Shown piece by piece: positions 51,476-62,509 of a DNA stretch of 64,000 bases (its first letter is position 1; the number at the start of each line of letters is the position of its first letter). The translations under genes were made by a program, and so were the position numbers. Source of the DNA: Megamerina dolium. Lineage: Eukaryota; Arthropoda; Insecta; Diptera; Megamerinidae. Where the stretch lies: contig OY978530.1 of assembly GCA_963854835.1 (NCBI GenBank), forward strand, positions 9,054,372 to 9,118,371, given 5' to 3'. The notes below the pieces were generated by a model. It saw only the letters and a list, made by a program, of their open reading frames with translations, had not been told where the DNA came from and ran no database searches.

Positions 51476-53085
51476 GGTCTGGATAGCAATGTTTGGAGTA
51501 ACATCGATTGATTTTTCATCATTTCTTGCATCATTGTTTGCATTGAGTTCATGAATTGGTTCATATTCTGAATCAATGTTTGAAGCAAATGTTCAAGGGT
51601 ACTTGGCTGTTGGGTGGGCAGTGAGTGTTTCTGCTCATTATTTACATTGCTTTGTTGGTGTGGATTTTGTTTTAACACGCTAGCGTATGAATTGGTTTGA
51701 TTCTTGTTTGGGATTGCAGAGAAGAATTGTGTTGCATCAATATTTTGTCTCTTACTTGAGTTGGCTATCTGAGTTTGCTCAACTGGTTTTAGAGGTTGAT
51801 TGCTAGCGGAGAAATATAGCTTTAGGGTTGTATATACTGGGCAACCTCTATAATTTGCGGTGTGATTACCTCCACAATTGCTGCATTTTTTCATGCTAGC
51901 ATCGCCTTTAGATTTTGGGCATATGTTTGATTTATGGAGATCTCCACAAATCACACAAACAGCTGGCAGGGTACAATATGTCTTAGTATGTCCATATTCT
52001 TGGCAGTTGCTGCACTGAGGAGGTCCAATTCTCTTATGGGGTTCTTCGATTGTGATTTTGCGATGCAATAAATATCGAATTTTATATATGGGGTGTACTT
52101 CACCTTTTTTTAGGGGTTTTGTTTCAGGCTGAATCTCAATACGATATAACGGTTGAGGTATATTGCTCTTGTTGAGAATGTTGAATACTGTTTTGGCTTG
52201 AAACCCTTCTTCCTGGAGGGCAAGTTTGATTTCGTTAATATCAACGTTGGGTTCGACGCCTTTGAGTACAACGATTAAGCCCTTACTACTTTTTAGCTGA
52301 TATGTGTAGTAATTCTTTTTTACAGCATCAAATTCCGCTATTACTTTGCGATAATGAGTTTCGCTGTAGATTTGCACTTTTGTTTCCTCAATTTGGCCTT
52401 TGCGAATAGGAACAACATGGAAATTCTTTGGTCCTATAAGACTTGTAATTCTAGAAATCAACTTATCTGAGTTGCGTTCTCTCAAGAAAATGGGTGGGGG
52501 TTTGAAATTTTTCTTGGAGATAATATTTTCGTCACTTTCATCACCTGAAAGCAGAGCGTATCTATTTTCCGAACTAATAGGGACAGTGTTCTGTTTTTGA
52601 ATTTTTGTTGAATTCATTTGTTTTGAATTTTGCGGACTTCTCTTTCGCTTTACTACAGTAATGTAGCGATCAATACCAGTTTGAACAGCAACTGGTTCTT
52701 TATTAGTCATCGCACTAGTTGCTTTAACTACTGGGTCATGCACTTCAGTAGAAGTGCCGTTATTTGATTGCTTTGATGTTGTAGCTGTTGGTGTTACAGC
52801 AGGAGAAGCACATTGTACACTCCACGGTATAGAGGGAGATAGTATATCACGATAGAACAAATTATTTTTTTTGTCTGTATTTATCGTTGTTGCAAAATTT
52901 GATGAATTTTTAATATGTGCAGGCAAAAGATTTGCACTGTTACTTTCATTTGTGCAGTGTGTATCAACTGTTTTATTTGATAATGCACTTATCGGGGGGG
53001 TTTGCGCGGGTGATTGCAAATTATTGTTTACACACACATTAACAGGCGATTGCCGTTGCCGGAGAGGAGAGCGCTGAACACTCAT
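51472..53085 (-). CDS. Jockey ORF1 (Gag-like, CCHC), intact
   Basis: 537 codons from ATG at 53083-53085 (MSVQRSPLRQRQSPVNVCVN), the same start as copy 1. A Ser/Thr/Asn-rich N-terminus is followed by a globular region (about 190-340) with PIRKGQIEETKVQIYSETHY and LIVVLKGVEPNVDINEIK, an RRM/PRE_C2HC-like part. Zinc knuckles follow: CSNCQEYGHTKTYC, CVICGDLHKSNIC and CSNCGGNHTANYRGC. The C-terminus is Met/Gln/Asn-rich. The protein should bind element RNA and carry it to the nucleus, by analogy with Jockey-family ORF1. The ATGA overlap suggests ORF2 is translated by reinitiation. Confidence 0.92.
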   Translation of the reverse strand: MSVQRSPLRQRQSPVNVCVNNNLQSPAQTPPISALSNKTVDTHCTNESNSANLLPAHIKNSSNFATTINTDKKNNLFYRDILSPSIPWSVQCASPAVTPTATTSKQSNNGTSTEVHDPVVKATSAMTNKEPVAVQTGIDRYITVVKRKRSPQNSKQMNSTKIQKQNTVPISSENRYALLSGDESDENIISKKNFKPPPIFLRERNSDKLISRITSLIGPKNFHVVPIRKGQIEETKVQIYSETHYRKVIAEFDAVKKNYYTYQLKSSKGLIVVLKGVEPNVDINEIKLALQEEGFQAKTVFNILNKSNIPQPLYRIEIQPETKPLKKGEVHPIYKIRYLLHRKITIEEPHKRIGPPQCSNCQEYGHTKTYCTLPAVCVICGDLHKSNICPKSKGDASMKKCSNCGGNHTANYRGCPVYTTLKLYFSASNQPLKPVEQTQIANSSKRQNIDATQFFSAIPNKNQTNSYASVLKQNPHQQSNVNNEQKHSLPTQQPSTLEHLLQTLIQNMNQFMNSMQTMMQEMMKNQSMLLQTLLSRP

Positions 53086-53289
53086 ATTATAAACAAAATG
53101 TTTGCAAATTATATTATTATTTTATTTGTTTTTTTTTTTTTTTTCTAAAAATCAAAAGAAAGACGTCCACTCTTATTGGTGACTTTCGCGAAAGACTCTG
53201 AACTGAAAAAAAAGAAATTGTTTTAACAACTCAGTTTGACAGATGTCGAATTCTAGCCCTATACTTTTGAAACCGCGAAATGGATAACC

Positions 53290-53292
<3 letters not shown>

Positions 53293-53350
<58 letters not shown>
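53293..53350. repeat. (TA)n microsatellite
   Basis: A TA run between the DD41D element and a mariner pseudogene. Confidence 0.96.
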
Positions 53351-53352
<2 letters not shown>

Positions 53353-53354
53353 AT

Positions 53355-53960
53355 TTTTTTTTTCTTCGACGTATTCACACGAATCGAAGTGCTGTACGGC
53401 GAGCGCGTGACCCATCGACGAAAACAGGTAATAGTCAGAAGGGGCCAGGTGTGGTGAATAAGCGGGATGAGGTAGCAGCTCCCAATTGAGTGTGTCCAAG
53501 TAGTTTTGGACCAGTTTGAACGTGTGCGATGGGGCGTTGTAGTGGAGAAAAATCAGTTCTCATAACCAAGCTCGCTCCATCTGCCTATCGTTCAATTCAT
53601 GGGGTACTCATTTTCCAAACCTTCCCATTTCTCGTAAACGTATGGAAATTGCTTGTTGAGTAACACCTAACTGCTAGGCAAGCATTTTGTGCGATTGGGT
53701 GTCGTCCTCATCCAAAAGAGCCTGCAAATCGTGGTCCTCAACTTTTCTGGATCTATTTTCATGCTCACTCAAGTCAAAATGGCCTTATTTGAGCAGACGA
53801 AACCAGTCTCTGCAAGTGGTTTCCGATTGCGCACTGTCTCCACAAGCATTCGATGTGACTCAGCAACAGATTTTTCAAATTGAAGCAAAAAAGTAGAGCT
53901 TCCAGATATGCTCGATAATAGCTCAATATGCTTACTAACGCCATCTACGATCAAACAGAG
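53355..53960 (-). pseudogene. mariner (DD34D) transposase remnant
   Basis: The reverse strand reads part of the HTH and linker (LRTTICRLFWMRTTPNRTK in a shifted frame), then LHYNAPSHTFKLVQ, then LDTLNWELLPHPAYSPHLAP and SDYYLFSSMGHALA. In active mariners the second motif is HDN; here the catalytic Asp is Tyr. The YSPDLAP motif has His for Asp, while the third catalytic Asp (PSDYYLF) is kept. The 3' end is cut by the TA array, so the right TIR is gone. Heavily decayed. Confidence 0.78.
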
Positions 53961-54186
53961 GATTTAAGCTTGTACACCTGGTATATATACAAGGTGCGAC
54001 AATTATGTATTAAGACTCGAACCATCTCTCAGCACCCAAGCGCGCCATCTATATGTGAGCACATGCGTTTTGAAGCTTCAACCTTCCTCTACTAACTGTC
54101 AAAATTTCATGGCATTTAGTTGACATTTAGTGTTTGTTGATATTCATTTTACAAAACACGTGTTCGTTTGATGTTGAAATTTTAAC

Positions 54187-55452
54187 ATGGAGCAAAGAGC
54201 GGTCATTAAATTCCACGCAAAAATTGATAAAAGTGCATCAGAAACATTCGGAATGATGCAGCAAGAGTATGGCGATGCTTGTTTATCAAGATCAAATGTT
54301 TTTATATGGCATAAACGGTTTGTGGTTGCCAGAGAGTCGCTTGAAGATGAAATAAAAGAAGGAAGGCCAATTTCAGTGCGGACGCCGGAAGCGATCCAGA
54401 AAGTTCGGGATTATATTACAGAAGACCGCAATGCTTCAGTGAAAATGATGGAAGAGGCCTTAAACATCAACAGAGAAACTATCCGACTCATTCTTCACGA
54501 GGATTTGGGCAAATCAAAGGTCTGCGCGGGATTTGTTCCACACACATTGACCGAGGACCAAAAATTAATGAGAGTCAGTCTCTAGAATGACTGACTGGTT
54601 GCAGCTGTAGAAAATGATATAAACTTTATTCATTTATTTTTTAAGCAATTTGTTGTTAATATCTTTGAAGTTGTTATTTCATGTTTACTCTGCGCATGTA
54701 AAAGATTATTATGTCTTATATGTGAACAAAAATGAAATTAAATAAATAAAATAAAATAAAATAAATAAATAAATTTCCTGAAAATGGGTGATGAAAAATG
54801 GTGTTTCCAATACGATCCAGAAACCAAGCGTCAAAGTGCGGAATGGAATTCAAAAAACTCACCACAAGCCAAAAAAACACGAAAAGTTCCATCAAAAATC
54901 AAAACAATGCTCATCACATTCTTCGATAGCAAAGGAATTATCCACAAAGAATTTGTTCCAACTGGTCAAAGAGATACTTCCGCATGTTACCTCGAAATTT
55001 TGAAGCGTTTGATGTCCAGAATCCGTCGTGTTCAAACAGAATACCGCGATCCAAAAACTTGGTCTCTGTTGCACGATAATGCACCGATTCACACAGCACT
55101 CATTGTTCGTCAATTTTTGGCTCGGAGTCAGGTCTGTGTGTTGAATCACCCGCCGCATTCACCTGATTTGGCACCGTGCGACTTCTTTTTGTTCCCAAAA
55201 CTGAAATTGAAGTTGAAAGGATGCTTTTTTGAAAACATTCGGATCATACAACGGGCTTCGACGAGAGCACTGGCGGCAATTCCGAAATATGAGCTCGAAC
55301 ACGCGTTTGAATCACTTGTTGCGAGCCAAAATATGAAATATGCACATATGCATATTTTGCCTCGCAACATATTTCCCGAAATTGGGAACTACATATTTGT
55401 CAATACACATACCAACATTGTTCAAAGTTGTGATATACACAATCCATACTAA
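54187..55452 (+). pseudogene. mariner DD34D transposase, interrupted
   Basis: The start MEQRAVIKFHAKIDKSASET at 54187 leads through the HTH (VFIWHKRFVVARESLEDEIK, GRPISVRTPE) to LTEDQKLMRVSL and a TAG at 54583-54585. Coding goes on to about NDINF (54630), is split by an A-rich insertion, and resumes with LKMGDEKWCFQYDPETKRQ. All three catalytic Asp residues remain: GDEKW, LLHDNAPIHT and PDLAPCDFFLF, with 34 residues between the last two. The frame ends at 55450-55452. Lesions are the stop and the insertion. Confidence 0.88.
54632..54774. mobile_element. Short insertion with A-rich tail in mariner gene
   Basis: About 143 bp between the codons for NDINF and LKMGDEKW, ending in AATAAATAAAATAAAATAAA-type repeats. 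It looks like a 5'-truncated retroposon end. No relative elsewhere in the window was noticed. Confidence 0.6.
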
Positions 55453-56188
55453 TATTACTTATAATTGTGGAATGTCAGAACATTGCGCCAACTGAGTTGC
55501 AGCTGGGTGTGAAAATGCTGACAAAGCACTTCCCCACACAATTCGTAGCTCTGCACTTACGTAAGCATACCTGTGTAAGCATACATGACAACTAAAATCA
55601 CGCGGTTACTCATATGTGAGAATATCAAAAAGTTGCTTTCTCATATAGAATATACACACATGGAGAGTGCATTGATCGTGTACATAAACACATACATACA
55701 TACACACATGTGGTGTGAATTTATTATTATATCTTATATGTTGGTATGTGGGTAGATTGATATGTGGCTAGTGTTAGAAAAATGGATATAAGCTGCCAGC
55801 TTACTGAAGGCAGTGGTTGTTCAGTTTTGAGTCTTACATCGAAGTGTTAGCATTAAGAAAAAGTGTAAATACTGCGATCCTTACGAGGCCCTCCAGTATT
55901 AGTGTAAAAGTGAAAAACACCAGCAATAAAGTAGAAACCGCAAGTATCCTTAATAAAATATAATTGTTTTATTTCAGTCAACGAGTGTAATAGACTCGAG
56001 GGATATTCAAGAGCTTAGGTCTAGGTGTTAAACTTGTGAGCTAGGTACTTAGTAAGTGTTGTGGAAAAATAATACACAACACACTATTAAATCGATGTCT
56101 CAAGTGTATTGAATCAGGAGGAGAATATTTTGAATAAATATACCGAAAAATTAGCAGATATCGTGTTTTAATTGTGTTTTCTAGAGGC
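55453..56188. other. Probable insertion (LTR-like) within mariner
   Basis: About 700 bp of non-coding DNA where only a short 3' UTR is expected. A TGTGGAATGTCAGAAC sequence at about 55466 resembles an LTR start and AATAAA motifs lie near 55925 and 55950, so a solo LTR is possible. I could not identify a convincing target duplication. Confidence 0.4.
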
Positions 56189-56214
56189 AGTCTTAATACA
56201 TAATTGTCGTACCT

Positions 56215-56216
<2 letters not shown>

Positions 56217-56307
<91 letters not shown>
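56217..56307. repeat. (TA)n microsatellite
   Basis: A pure TA run between the mariner right TIR and the 5' UTR-like repeat. Confidence 0.96.
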
Positions 56308-56310
<3 letters not shown>

Positions 56311-56740
56311 TGCGCCAGAACAGAAATGTCGCGCACTTATTAACTTTAAATTATAATTTCCATTGGGCTGGCAACCTACCAATTTGATATGTTATATTTT
56401 TTCTATTTGCCGCTTTCTCCCTCTCTCTCTTCCTATTTCTCTTCTCCTGGATTTCTTATACTTTTCATTTTCTATTTTTTTATTTATTCCCGATACTTGA
56501 GACAGTGCGCGAATTTCGTATATATATTTTTCTTTTATATATTTTTTTTTATACTTATATTTTCCTACTGCACATTAACTAAAATTATGAAACGAATAAA
56601 AATATAATTAAAATTAACAACACAATGTCAACACTACCTAAAGGCAAGTGTGCCTCAAAATTGAGCGAACCGGCAACCACTCGCTCCCCGCTGAAACATT
56701 CCCATCGAGCCGGATCGGCTCGCAACGTTTGGTAAGAATA
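56308..56740 (+). repeat. LINE 5' UTR-like repeat, copy C, with ORF start
   Basis: Loosely similar to copies A and B: CGCGCACTTATTAA, GGCTGGCAACC, a CTCCCTCTCTCTCTTCC block, CGATACTTGAGACAGTGCG. After the leader an ATG at 56625 opens 36 codons (MSTLPKGKCASKLSEPATTR...) closed by TAA at 56733-56735. This could be the N-terminus of an ORF1. The copies elsewhere lack it. Confidence 0.5.
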
Positions 56741-56789
56741 TCATGCCACCCAGGTACGTGTCAATAAGCTTATGCACAAGTGGTCTAAT

Positions 56790-57018
<229 letters not shown>

Positions 57019-57051
57019 GAAGGTTAATAAAAGTGATTTGGAACCAGCATA

Positions 57052-58698
57052 CAGTGGCTCCCAGCTTATTTCGTACAGTGACAGTTTAAAAATTGCTTGC
57101 AGTCGTAATTCCTAATATAGCAAAAATTTGAACAAAATATAAATGCCATTTTTGAAAGGAAGGTTTGTTTTTTATTTTCCAAAATTTACTTTTTCAAAAT
57201 TTTAGTGTTTGACACTATAAAAAAATAAAATAAGAAAAAAATAGGAAAATTCATGTCACAGCTTATTTCGTACAGTCTCTTTAAGTTCAAACTAAAAACA
57301 AAGTAAGTTGATTTTAATATTTAGTTGACATCCCTTAGCGTTAATGACAGCCTGGAGTCTATTTGGCATTGAATCCACCAATTTTTGAGTGATGTCTGGT
57401 GTGATTTTTTTCCATTCTTCCATCAGTACCTTCTTTAGGTCTTGCTTATTAGAAATCTTGTGTGTTCTTATTTTATTGTCCAAAATAGACCAAAGATTTT
57501 CAATCACATTCATGTCAGGTGACTGTGGTGGTGGAGACATCAAGTGTGGGCAGTTCCAAATAAGCCAAGATTGCACAATCCCAGATTTATGTTTTGGGTC
57601 ATTATCTTGGTAATACCGAAATTCTTCCCGCAAACCCAGTTTGTCTGCACTTTGAAGTAAATTGTTTTTCAGAATCTCGAGGTACTTCATTTTGTCCATT
57701 GTTCCCTCAATAAAAATCAATTCACCTACTCCGGCTGCTGACATACAGGCCCAAACCATCACGCTACCGCCACCATGCTTCACTGTGGGCTTAAGGTTCT
57801 CCTTGTTTAGCTCGGTATTAGCTTTACGCCAAACATATGACATTCCGTCCGAGCCAAAAATATTAAACTTAGACTCATCCGCGAAAATAACGGTATTCCA
57901 GAACGCAGGAGTATTAATAATATGCTCTTTGGCGAAGTCAAGTCGGCGTTGTATATTCATTTTCGAAATGAATGGTTTCTTTCGGGTTACTCGACCGTTC
58001 AAGTCATGATTGCGCAGCACACGTCGGACAGTTTCAGCACTGGATGATTTTCCTATTTCACGCTGAACCTCTGCAGCCAACTTCGGAGCGGATAACTTTG
58101 GATTTTTCTTAATTTTTCGTACAATATAACGCTCGTCTGATGCGTTGAAAATCTTATTAGGTGCTTCTCTGCCCTTGTTCTCCAACCGATTTTCGCGAAC
58201 GAAGCGTTGAATGATGTATTGGACAGTTGAGGCACTTAAATTTGTCATTTCAGTAATTTTTTGCACACTCTGACCTTTCCTAAAATGGTTAATTACCAGT
58301 TTACGCTGTTCCATCGTTGTACGATGACCCATAAAGCTAAATGTTTAATTTACAGCACTTTAACTATTTAAAATAATAATAATAAAAATTGTTATAATAG
58401 TTAAAAAGGTCCAAAAACTCATACAATTCAAAAAAACTTTGTAACTGCGCGGCAGAATGAAACTTACCTACATTGAAGTTTGTGTACGAAATAAGATGTG
58501 AGCTGAAAATCAGCTGATCAATAGTTTTTCTCTCTTGCATAACAAAAAGAAAAATTTTTGGGGTTCCCCGTTTTCTTATTAGGTTTACTAAACACATACA
58601 CAGACATCTACATTCAAAACTTATCGATAAGTTTTTTAGTTTCGATGTTACAGCCATGTACATAAAAATATATACACTGTACGAAATAAGCTGTGAGC
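57052..58698 (-). mobile_element. Tc1-like transposon copy B with IR/DR ends
   Basis: Nearly identical to copy A (43382-45031), including the outer and inner repeat motifs at each end. The left end is complete after TA (57050-57051). The right end stops at GTGAGC (58698), lacking the terminal CACTG of copy A, and is followed by TA. The missing five bases may impair mobility, since Tc1 ends are cut precisely. Confidence 0.9.
57292..58332 (-). CDS. Tc1 transposase copy B, long ORF with altered C-terminus
   Basis: 346 codons from 58332 (MGHRTTMEQRK); the Met at residue 7, matching the start in copy A, is the likelier start. The N-terminal paired-like HTH (ITEMTNLSASTVQYIIQRFV) is followed by a second HTH and a GRVTRKKPF linker. 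Catalytic residues are Asp152 (FADESKF), Asp243 (YYQDNDPKHKS) and Glu278 (NVIENLW), 34 residues apart, DD34E. A one-base loss near 57324 (TTAGTTGAC here, TTAGTATGAC in copy A) changes the last residues from GCHTKY to a longer tail (GCQLNIKINLLCF). The core is intact, so this could be an active enzyme; untested. Confidence 0.92.
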   Translation of the reverse strand: MGHRTTMEQRKLVINHFRKGQSVQKITEMTNLSASTVQYIIQRFVRENRLENKGREAPNKIFNASDERYIVRKIKKNPKLSAPKLAAEVQREIGKSSSAETVRRVLRNHDLNGRVTRKKPFISKMNIQRRLDFAKEHIINTPAFWNTVIFADESKFNIFGSDGMSYVWRKANTELNKENLKPTVKHGGGSVMVWACMSAAGVGELIFIEGTMDKMKYLEILKNNLLQSADKLGLREEFRYYQDNDPKHKSGIVQSWLIWNCPHLMSPPPQSPDMNVIENLWSILDNKIRTHKISNKQDLKKVLMEEWKKITPDITQKLVDSMPNRLQAVINAKGCQLNIKINLLCF

Positions 58699-59155
58699 TA
58701 TATTCACTTCACGCGTATTTTATATAAAATATATATATTTGATGAAAAAATATATATTTTGTAATTTTATATACAATATACATATCACAATAAAGGTCTG
58801 TATATAGAAGGTGATTAACCCCGTACATGAATCAAAGTTTTTTTGATTGATTGTACATAGAAGAAACACATACATACGTACAACAAAGGTACTTTGCTCC
58901 CATATATCATTTTTCTCACTGCAGTACTTGTTCTTGTTTCATGCGTTGGGAAAAATTCGCAAGTTTTTGTATATAGGCCATTTGTACGTAAGTACTTAGT
59001 ACTTAAATCGGCAATTTCAAAATCTCTCTTGATAATACAAAATACATACAATACTCGTATAATCGTCAATTTCGCTACTTTGGATTTAGCAAAAACAACA
59101 ACCCTGTGAGTCGTTTGTTTTGTTTTTTTTCTCATTCTCCCTGTATAATTACTTT
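58699..59155. other. AT-rich spacer, no gene seen
   Basis: Overlapping chance frames on both strands (58815-59135 and 58894-59109) have no recognisable domain. AT-rich palindromic TATATAAAATATATATA at about 58720. Confidence 0.4.
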
Positions 59156-59159
59156 ATTT

Positions 59160-62100
59160 ACTTATGTGGCCATAAGAACCGAATATCGATTTAGGCCGAA
59201 AATAACAGCCGAAATAAGCGCCGTCAGGTTCTCCAGTACTTGGTCTTTCCACCGGAGGTTTGGTCTTCCTCTTCTGCGTCATCCTCCAGCGGGTTCCGAA
59301 TATAACACCTTCTTAGCTGGAGCGTGTTCTTCCATTCGCTCGACATGACCTAGCCAGGGCAGCCGCTGGATTTTGATGCGCTTTACTATGTCAATATCGG
59401 CATACAGCTCGTACAGCTCATGGTTGTACCTTATTCGGTACTCGCCACCAACGCACATAGGTCCAAAGATCTTGCGTAGGACTTTTCTCTCGAAAACTCC
59501 AAGCATTCGGCCATCTGAGGTAGAAATTGCCCAGGCTTCAGCGCCATATGTTAGGACAGGCATGTTGAGAGACTTGTAGAGTGTAGTTTTCGTTCTTCGA
59601 GAGAGGGCTCGACTTCTCAATTGCTTACTCAGCCCAAAGTAACACCTGTTAGCAAGAGCTATCCTACGCATGACCTCCAAGCTGACGTCATTACTGCTGT
59701 TAATGCTGGTTCCAAGATAGACAAAGTTCCTTACTACTTCAAAAGCGTAGTTGTCAACAGTGACGTGCTGTCCAAGACGCCGGGACTCTTTGTTTGTTGA
59801 CACTAGATACTTCGTCTTGCCCTCGTTCACCGTGAGACCCATCCGACGCGACTCTCTTTCCAACTCTGAGAATGCTGCACTGACTGCTCGCTTGTTCATG
59901 CCGATTATGTCAATATCGTCGGCATACGCTAACAGCATGACACTTTTGTTGAAGATAGTGGCATTATGTCGTAGATCAGCAGCTCGTATTATTTTCTCCA
60001 TAATAAGATTGAAGAAGTCGCACGATAACGAATCACCTTGTCTCAAACCCCGTTCGGTATTAAACGGTGCGGAGAGGTCCTTCCCAATTTTCACTGCACA
60101 ACGGGAGTTATGCAGTGTCATTCTACAAAGTCGAATGAGCTTTGCAGGAATACCGAACTCAGACATTGTTGCGTAGAGGTAATCCCTTACCGGACTGTCG
60201 AAAGCGGCTTTATAATCAACAAATAGGTGGTGTGTGTCGATCTGTTTTTCTTGGGTCTTCTCCAGGATTTGGCGCAGTGTGAAAATCTGGTCGATGGTGG
60301 ATTTACCAGGTCTGAAGTCACACGGTCCAATCAGGTTGCTGAGCATAGGCTTCAACCTTTCACACAGTACGCTCGATAGAACCTTGTATGCGATGCTCAG
60401 GAGACTTATTACACGGTAGTTGGCGCAAATTGTGGGGTCTCCTTTTTTATGTACAGGACAGTGAACACTGAGCCTCCAATCATCAGGCATGCTTTCATCC
60501 GACCATATTCTGCTTATGAGCTGGTGCATGCGGGTGAGCAGCTCATCGCCTCCGGTCTTAAACAACTCGGCAGGCAGGCCATCAGCACCTGCAGCTTTGT
60601 TGTTCTTCAGCCTTAAAATGGCCGTTTCAACCTCGTCATAGTCGGGTGATGGAACATCAACACCATCATCTGTAATTGGGGTTATCGGGCAATCTACTCC
60701 ACTGGCGGAATTGTTCGTAGCATCGCCATTCAGTAACGTGGAGAAGTGTTCCCTCCATAGGCTCAGTACACTCTGGACATCTGTAACCAGATTCCCATTT
60801 CCATCACGACAAGAAGAGGCTCCGGGATTTAAACCTCCACTCAGACGCTTGATCTTTTCAAAGAATTTTCGAGTCTCATTCTTGTTGGTACACATCTCCT
60901 CACACTCGCGTCTTTCTTGTTCTCTTTTCTTGCGCCTGAAAAGACGTCTCTCTGCACTCCTTTTCTCTCTGTACCGCTCCTTAACAACTCGCGTTGCGCC
61001 TGCACGCAGGGTTTTTCTGTAGGCGGCGTCTTTCTCTGCGGTAGTGTCGCGACACTCCTGATCATACCACTCATTCCTCAGAGGCCGGTAGTAACCGATT
61101 ACCTCCTTGGCAGCAGTAGTCATGGAGTGGGATATATGTGTCCACCGTGCGCATGTATCATCAAGTGGGGGAGTGTTCTGCATAAGCCGATCCGATAGTC
61201 GAGTGGAAAATGCATCTGCTGTCTCTGGTGATCGCAGCTTACTGACGTCGAGCTTTCTCTGTGTGGGACTTCTCTTGTTATTTGCGACACATAAACGTGT
61301 GCGGACCTTAGCTGCAACAAGGTAGTAATCCGAGTCGATGTTGGCATCACGGATCGATTTCACGTCCATCACACTGGAAGCTCGCCTTCCGTCAATCACC
61401 ACATGATCAATTTGGTTTCTCGTTAGCTGGAGACAACCATGTCGCTTTGTGGATGTCGAGATGCTGGAATTTGGTACCACCAATTACCATGTTTCGTACT
61501 GCGGCGAAGTCGATCAGCCTCATTACGTTATCGGTGGTGTTCTGGTGGAGGCTGAATTTTCCGACAGTTGGACCAAAGGTACCTTCCTTGCCCACCCTGG
61601 AATTAAAGTCGCCAAGCACGATTTTGATATTGTGGCGGGGGCAGCGGTCGTAAGCTTCTTCGAGGCGCTGAAAGAAGCTCTCCTGGGTCACATTGTCCTG
61701 CTCATCCGTCGGAGCGTGGCACATATAAGGCTGATGTTGAAGAATTGTGCCTTGATGCGGATTGTGGCCAGCCGTTCGTTCACAGGCGTGAACTGTGAGA
61801 CAAGATGTCGCAGTCTCTTGCTGACCAAAAATCCACATCCTAATTCGTGCCTTTCAGCATGGCAACTGTAGTAGATGTCACAGGACGCTCTTTTGGAGCA
61901 GCCCTGTCCTGTCCATCGCATTTCCTGGAGAGCAGTGATTTCAGCTCTGTATTTTTGGAGGACATCAACCCGCTGGATAGAGGCACCCTTCCTATAAAGG
62001 GACTGGACCTTCCAGGTTTCGTTTGCGAGGGGTCATCAATAAAAGTGGTAGTCCTTATCCGAGGCATATCTGTTTTTTTCATTGGGGTTTTTTTATGTGG

Positions 62101-62500
62101 CGGGTCCCAAACCCAACGCACAACCTCTAACCGAGGAGATTTTCGCCACTCACTTCAGCCGCCTCCCAGCGGGTGCCAGGAGGACGTTGCCCGGTGGTCG
62201 CCACATGGAGGTTCCCCATTAATAATAATGAAAGCGACATTACATAGTAAGCAGGACAAGCTATATGACTACCCCTCATTAACAAATAAAGGTATCATCA
62301 CATAGCGCTCAGATCAAACTACATGACAGCTAGTGAGTTGACTTGGGATGAGTTCAACAAGGATTGCGCTAGCCCCACCCGGTTGAGGCACTTAGACACG
62401 TTACCTTGCGAAAACACCACCAGACCACTTGTGGTCTCCCTGTATACTACACATTATACCGATAAGGAAAAAAGGCCTGCTGATCCCTTGAATTTTTCTC
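59160..62500 (-). mobile_element. RTE LINE copy e, most complete
   Basis: The reverse strand has a 5' leader shared with 11563-11700, an endonuclease broken by frameshifts (about 62010-61480), a long ORF with the endonuclease end, linker and full RT (61483-59279), and a 3' end with ACATAAGTAAATAAAGTA. The best RTE copy in the window for defining the family. Confidence 0.88.
59279..61483 (-). pseudogene. RTE ORF: endonuclease end and reverse transcriptase
   Basis: 734 uninterrupted codons. The endonuclease end has RNQIDHVVIDGR, but the catalytic SDH is SDY (IDSDYYLVAAK), while copies a and c keep SDH. The linker is basic (RREKRSAERR-like) with FFEKIKRLSGGLNPGASSC. RT blocks: RLKNNKAAGADGLPAELF, IDTHHLFVDYKAAFDSPVRD, RGLRQGDSLSCDFFNLIMEK and LAYADDIDIIG (active site, about residue 520). 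The C-terminal domain runs to EPAGG, where TGA (59279-59281) replaces an Arg/Gly-like codon; the conserved GRPNLRWKDQVLENLTAL follows the stop, then a deletion. Upstream endonuclease (LQKYRAEITALQEMRWTGQG) is in other frames. Confidence 0.9.
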
Positions 62501-62509
62501 AAAACGAAT

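Larger units (their letters stand above)
48676..53192 (-). mobile_element. Jockey-type LINE copy 2, nearly full length
   Basis: The reverse strand has a short 5' UTR, ORF1 intact, ORF2 complete except for three stop codons, a 3' UTR and a poly(A) run (T run on the forward strand from 48676). A 7-bp AGACTCT at 48669-48675 and 53193-53199 is a candidate target duplication; the 5' border could lie anywhere in 53145-53199 because the leader differs from copy 1 there. Inserted in the DD41D element, so it is younger than that element. Confidence 0.88.
47465..53292 (-). mobile_element. DD41D (rosa-like) mariner relative, split by a Jockey LINE
   Basis: Left end AAGGGTTATCCATTTTGCGG at 47465 and right end (complement AAGGGTTATCCATTTCGCGG) at 53273-53292 form TIRs of about 31 bp with two mismatches, flanked by TA within TA arrays. 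The transposase gene occupies the left part. The Jockey LINE at about 48676-53192 is inserted just upstream of its ATG. Without that insertion the element would be about 1.3 kb, normal for the superfamily. Confidence 0.9.
53990..56216 (+). mobile_element. mariner (DD34D) element with two insertions
   Basis: TIRs of 28 bp (53990-54017, starting CAAGGTGCGACAATTATG, and 56189-56216) match with one difference and are flanked by TA. The length, 2227 bp, exceeds the usual 1.3 kb because of an insertion at about 54632-54774 in the transposase gene and about 700 bp between the stop codon and the right TIR. The right end runs into a (TA)n array. Confidence 0.9.

Noticed and set aside
55453..56188. A definite solo LTR with assigned borders
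   Set aside because: The start looks LTR-like, but no matching end with a target duplication could be fixed by eye, so only a tentative insertion is listed.
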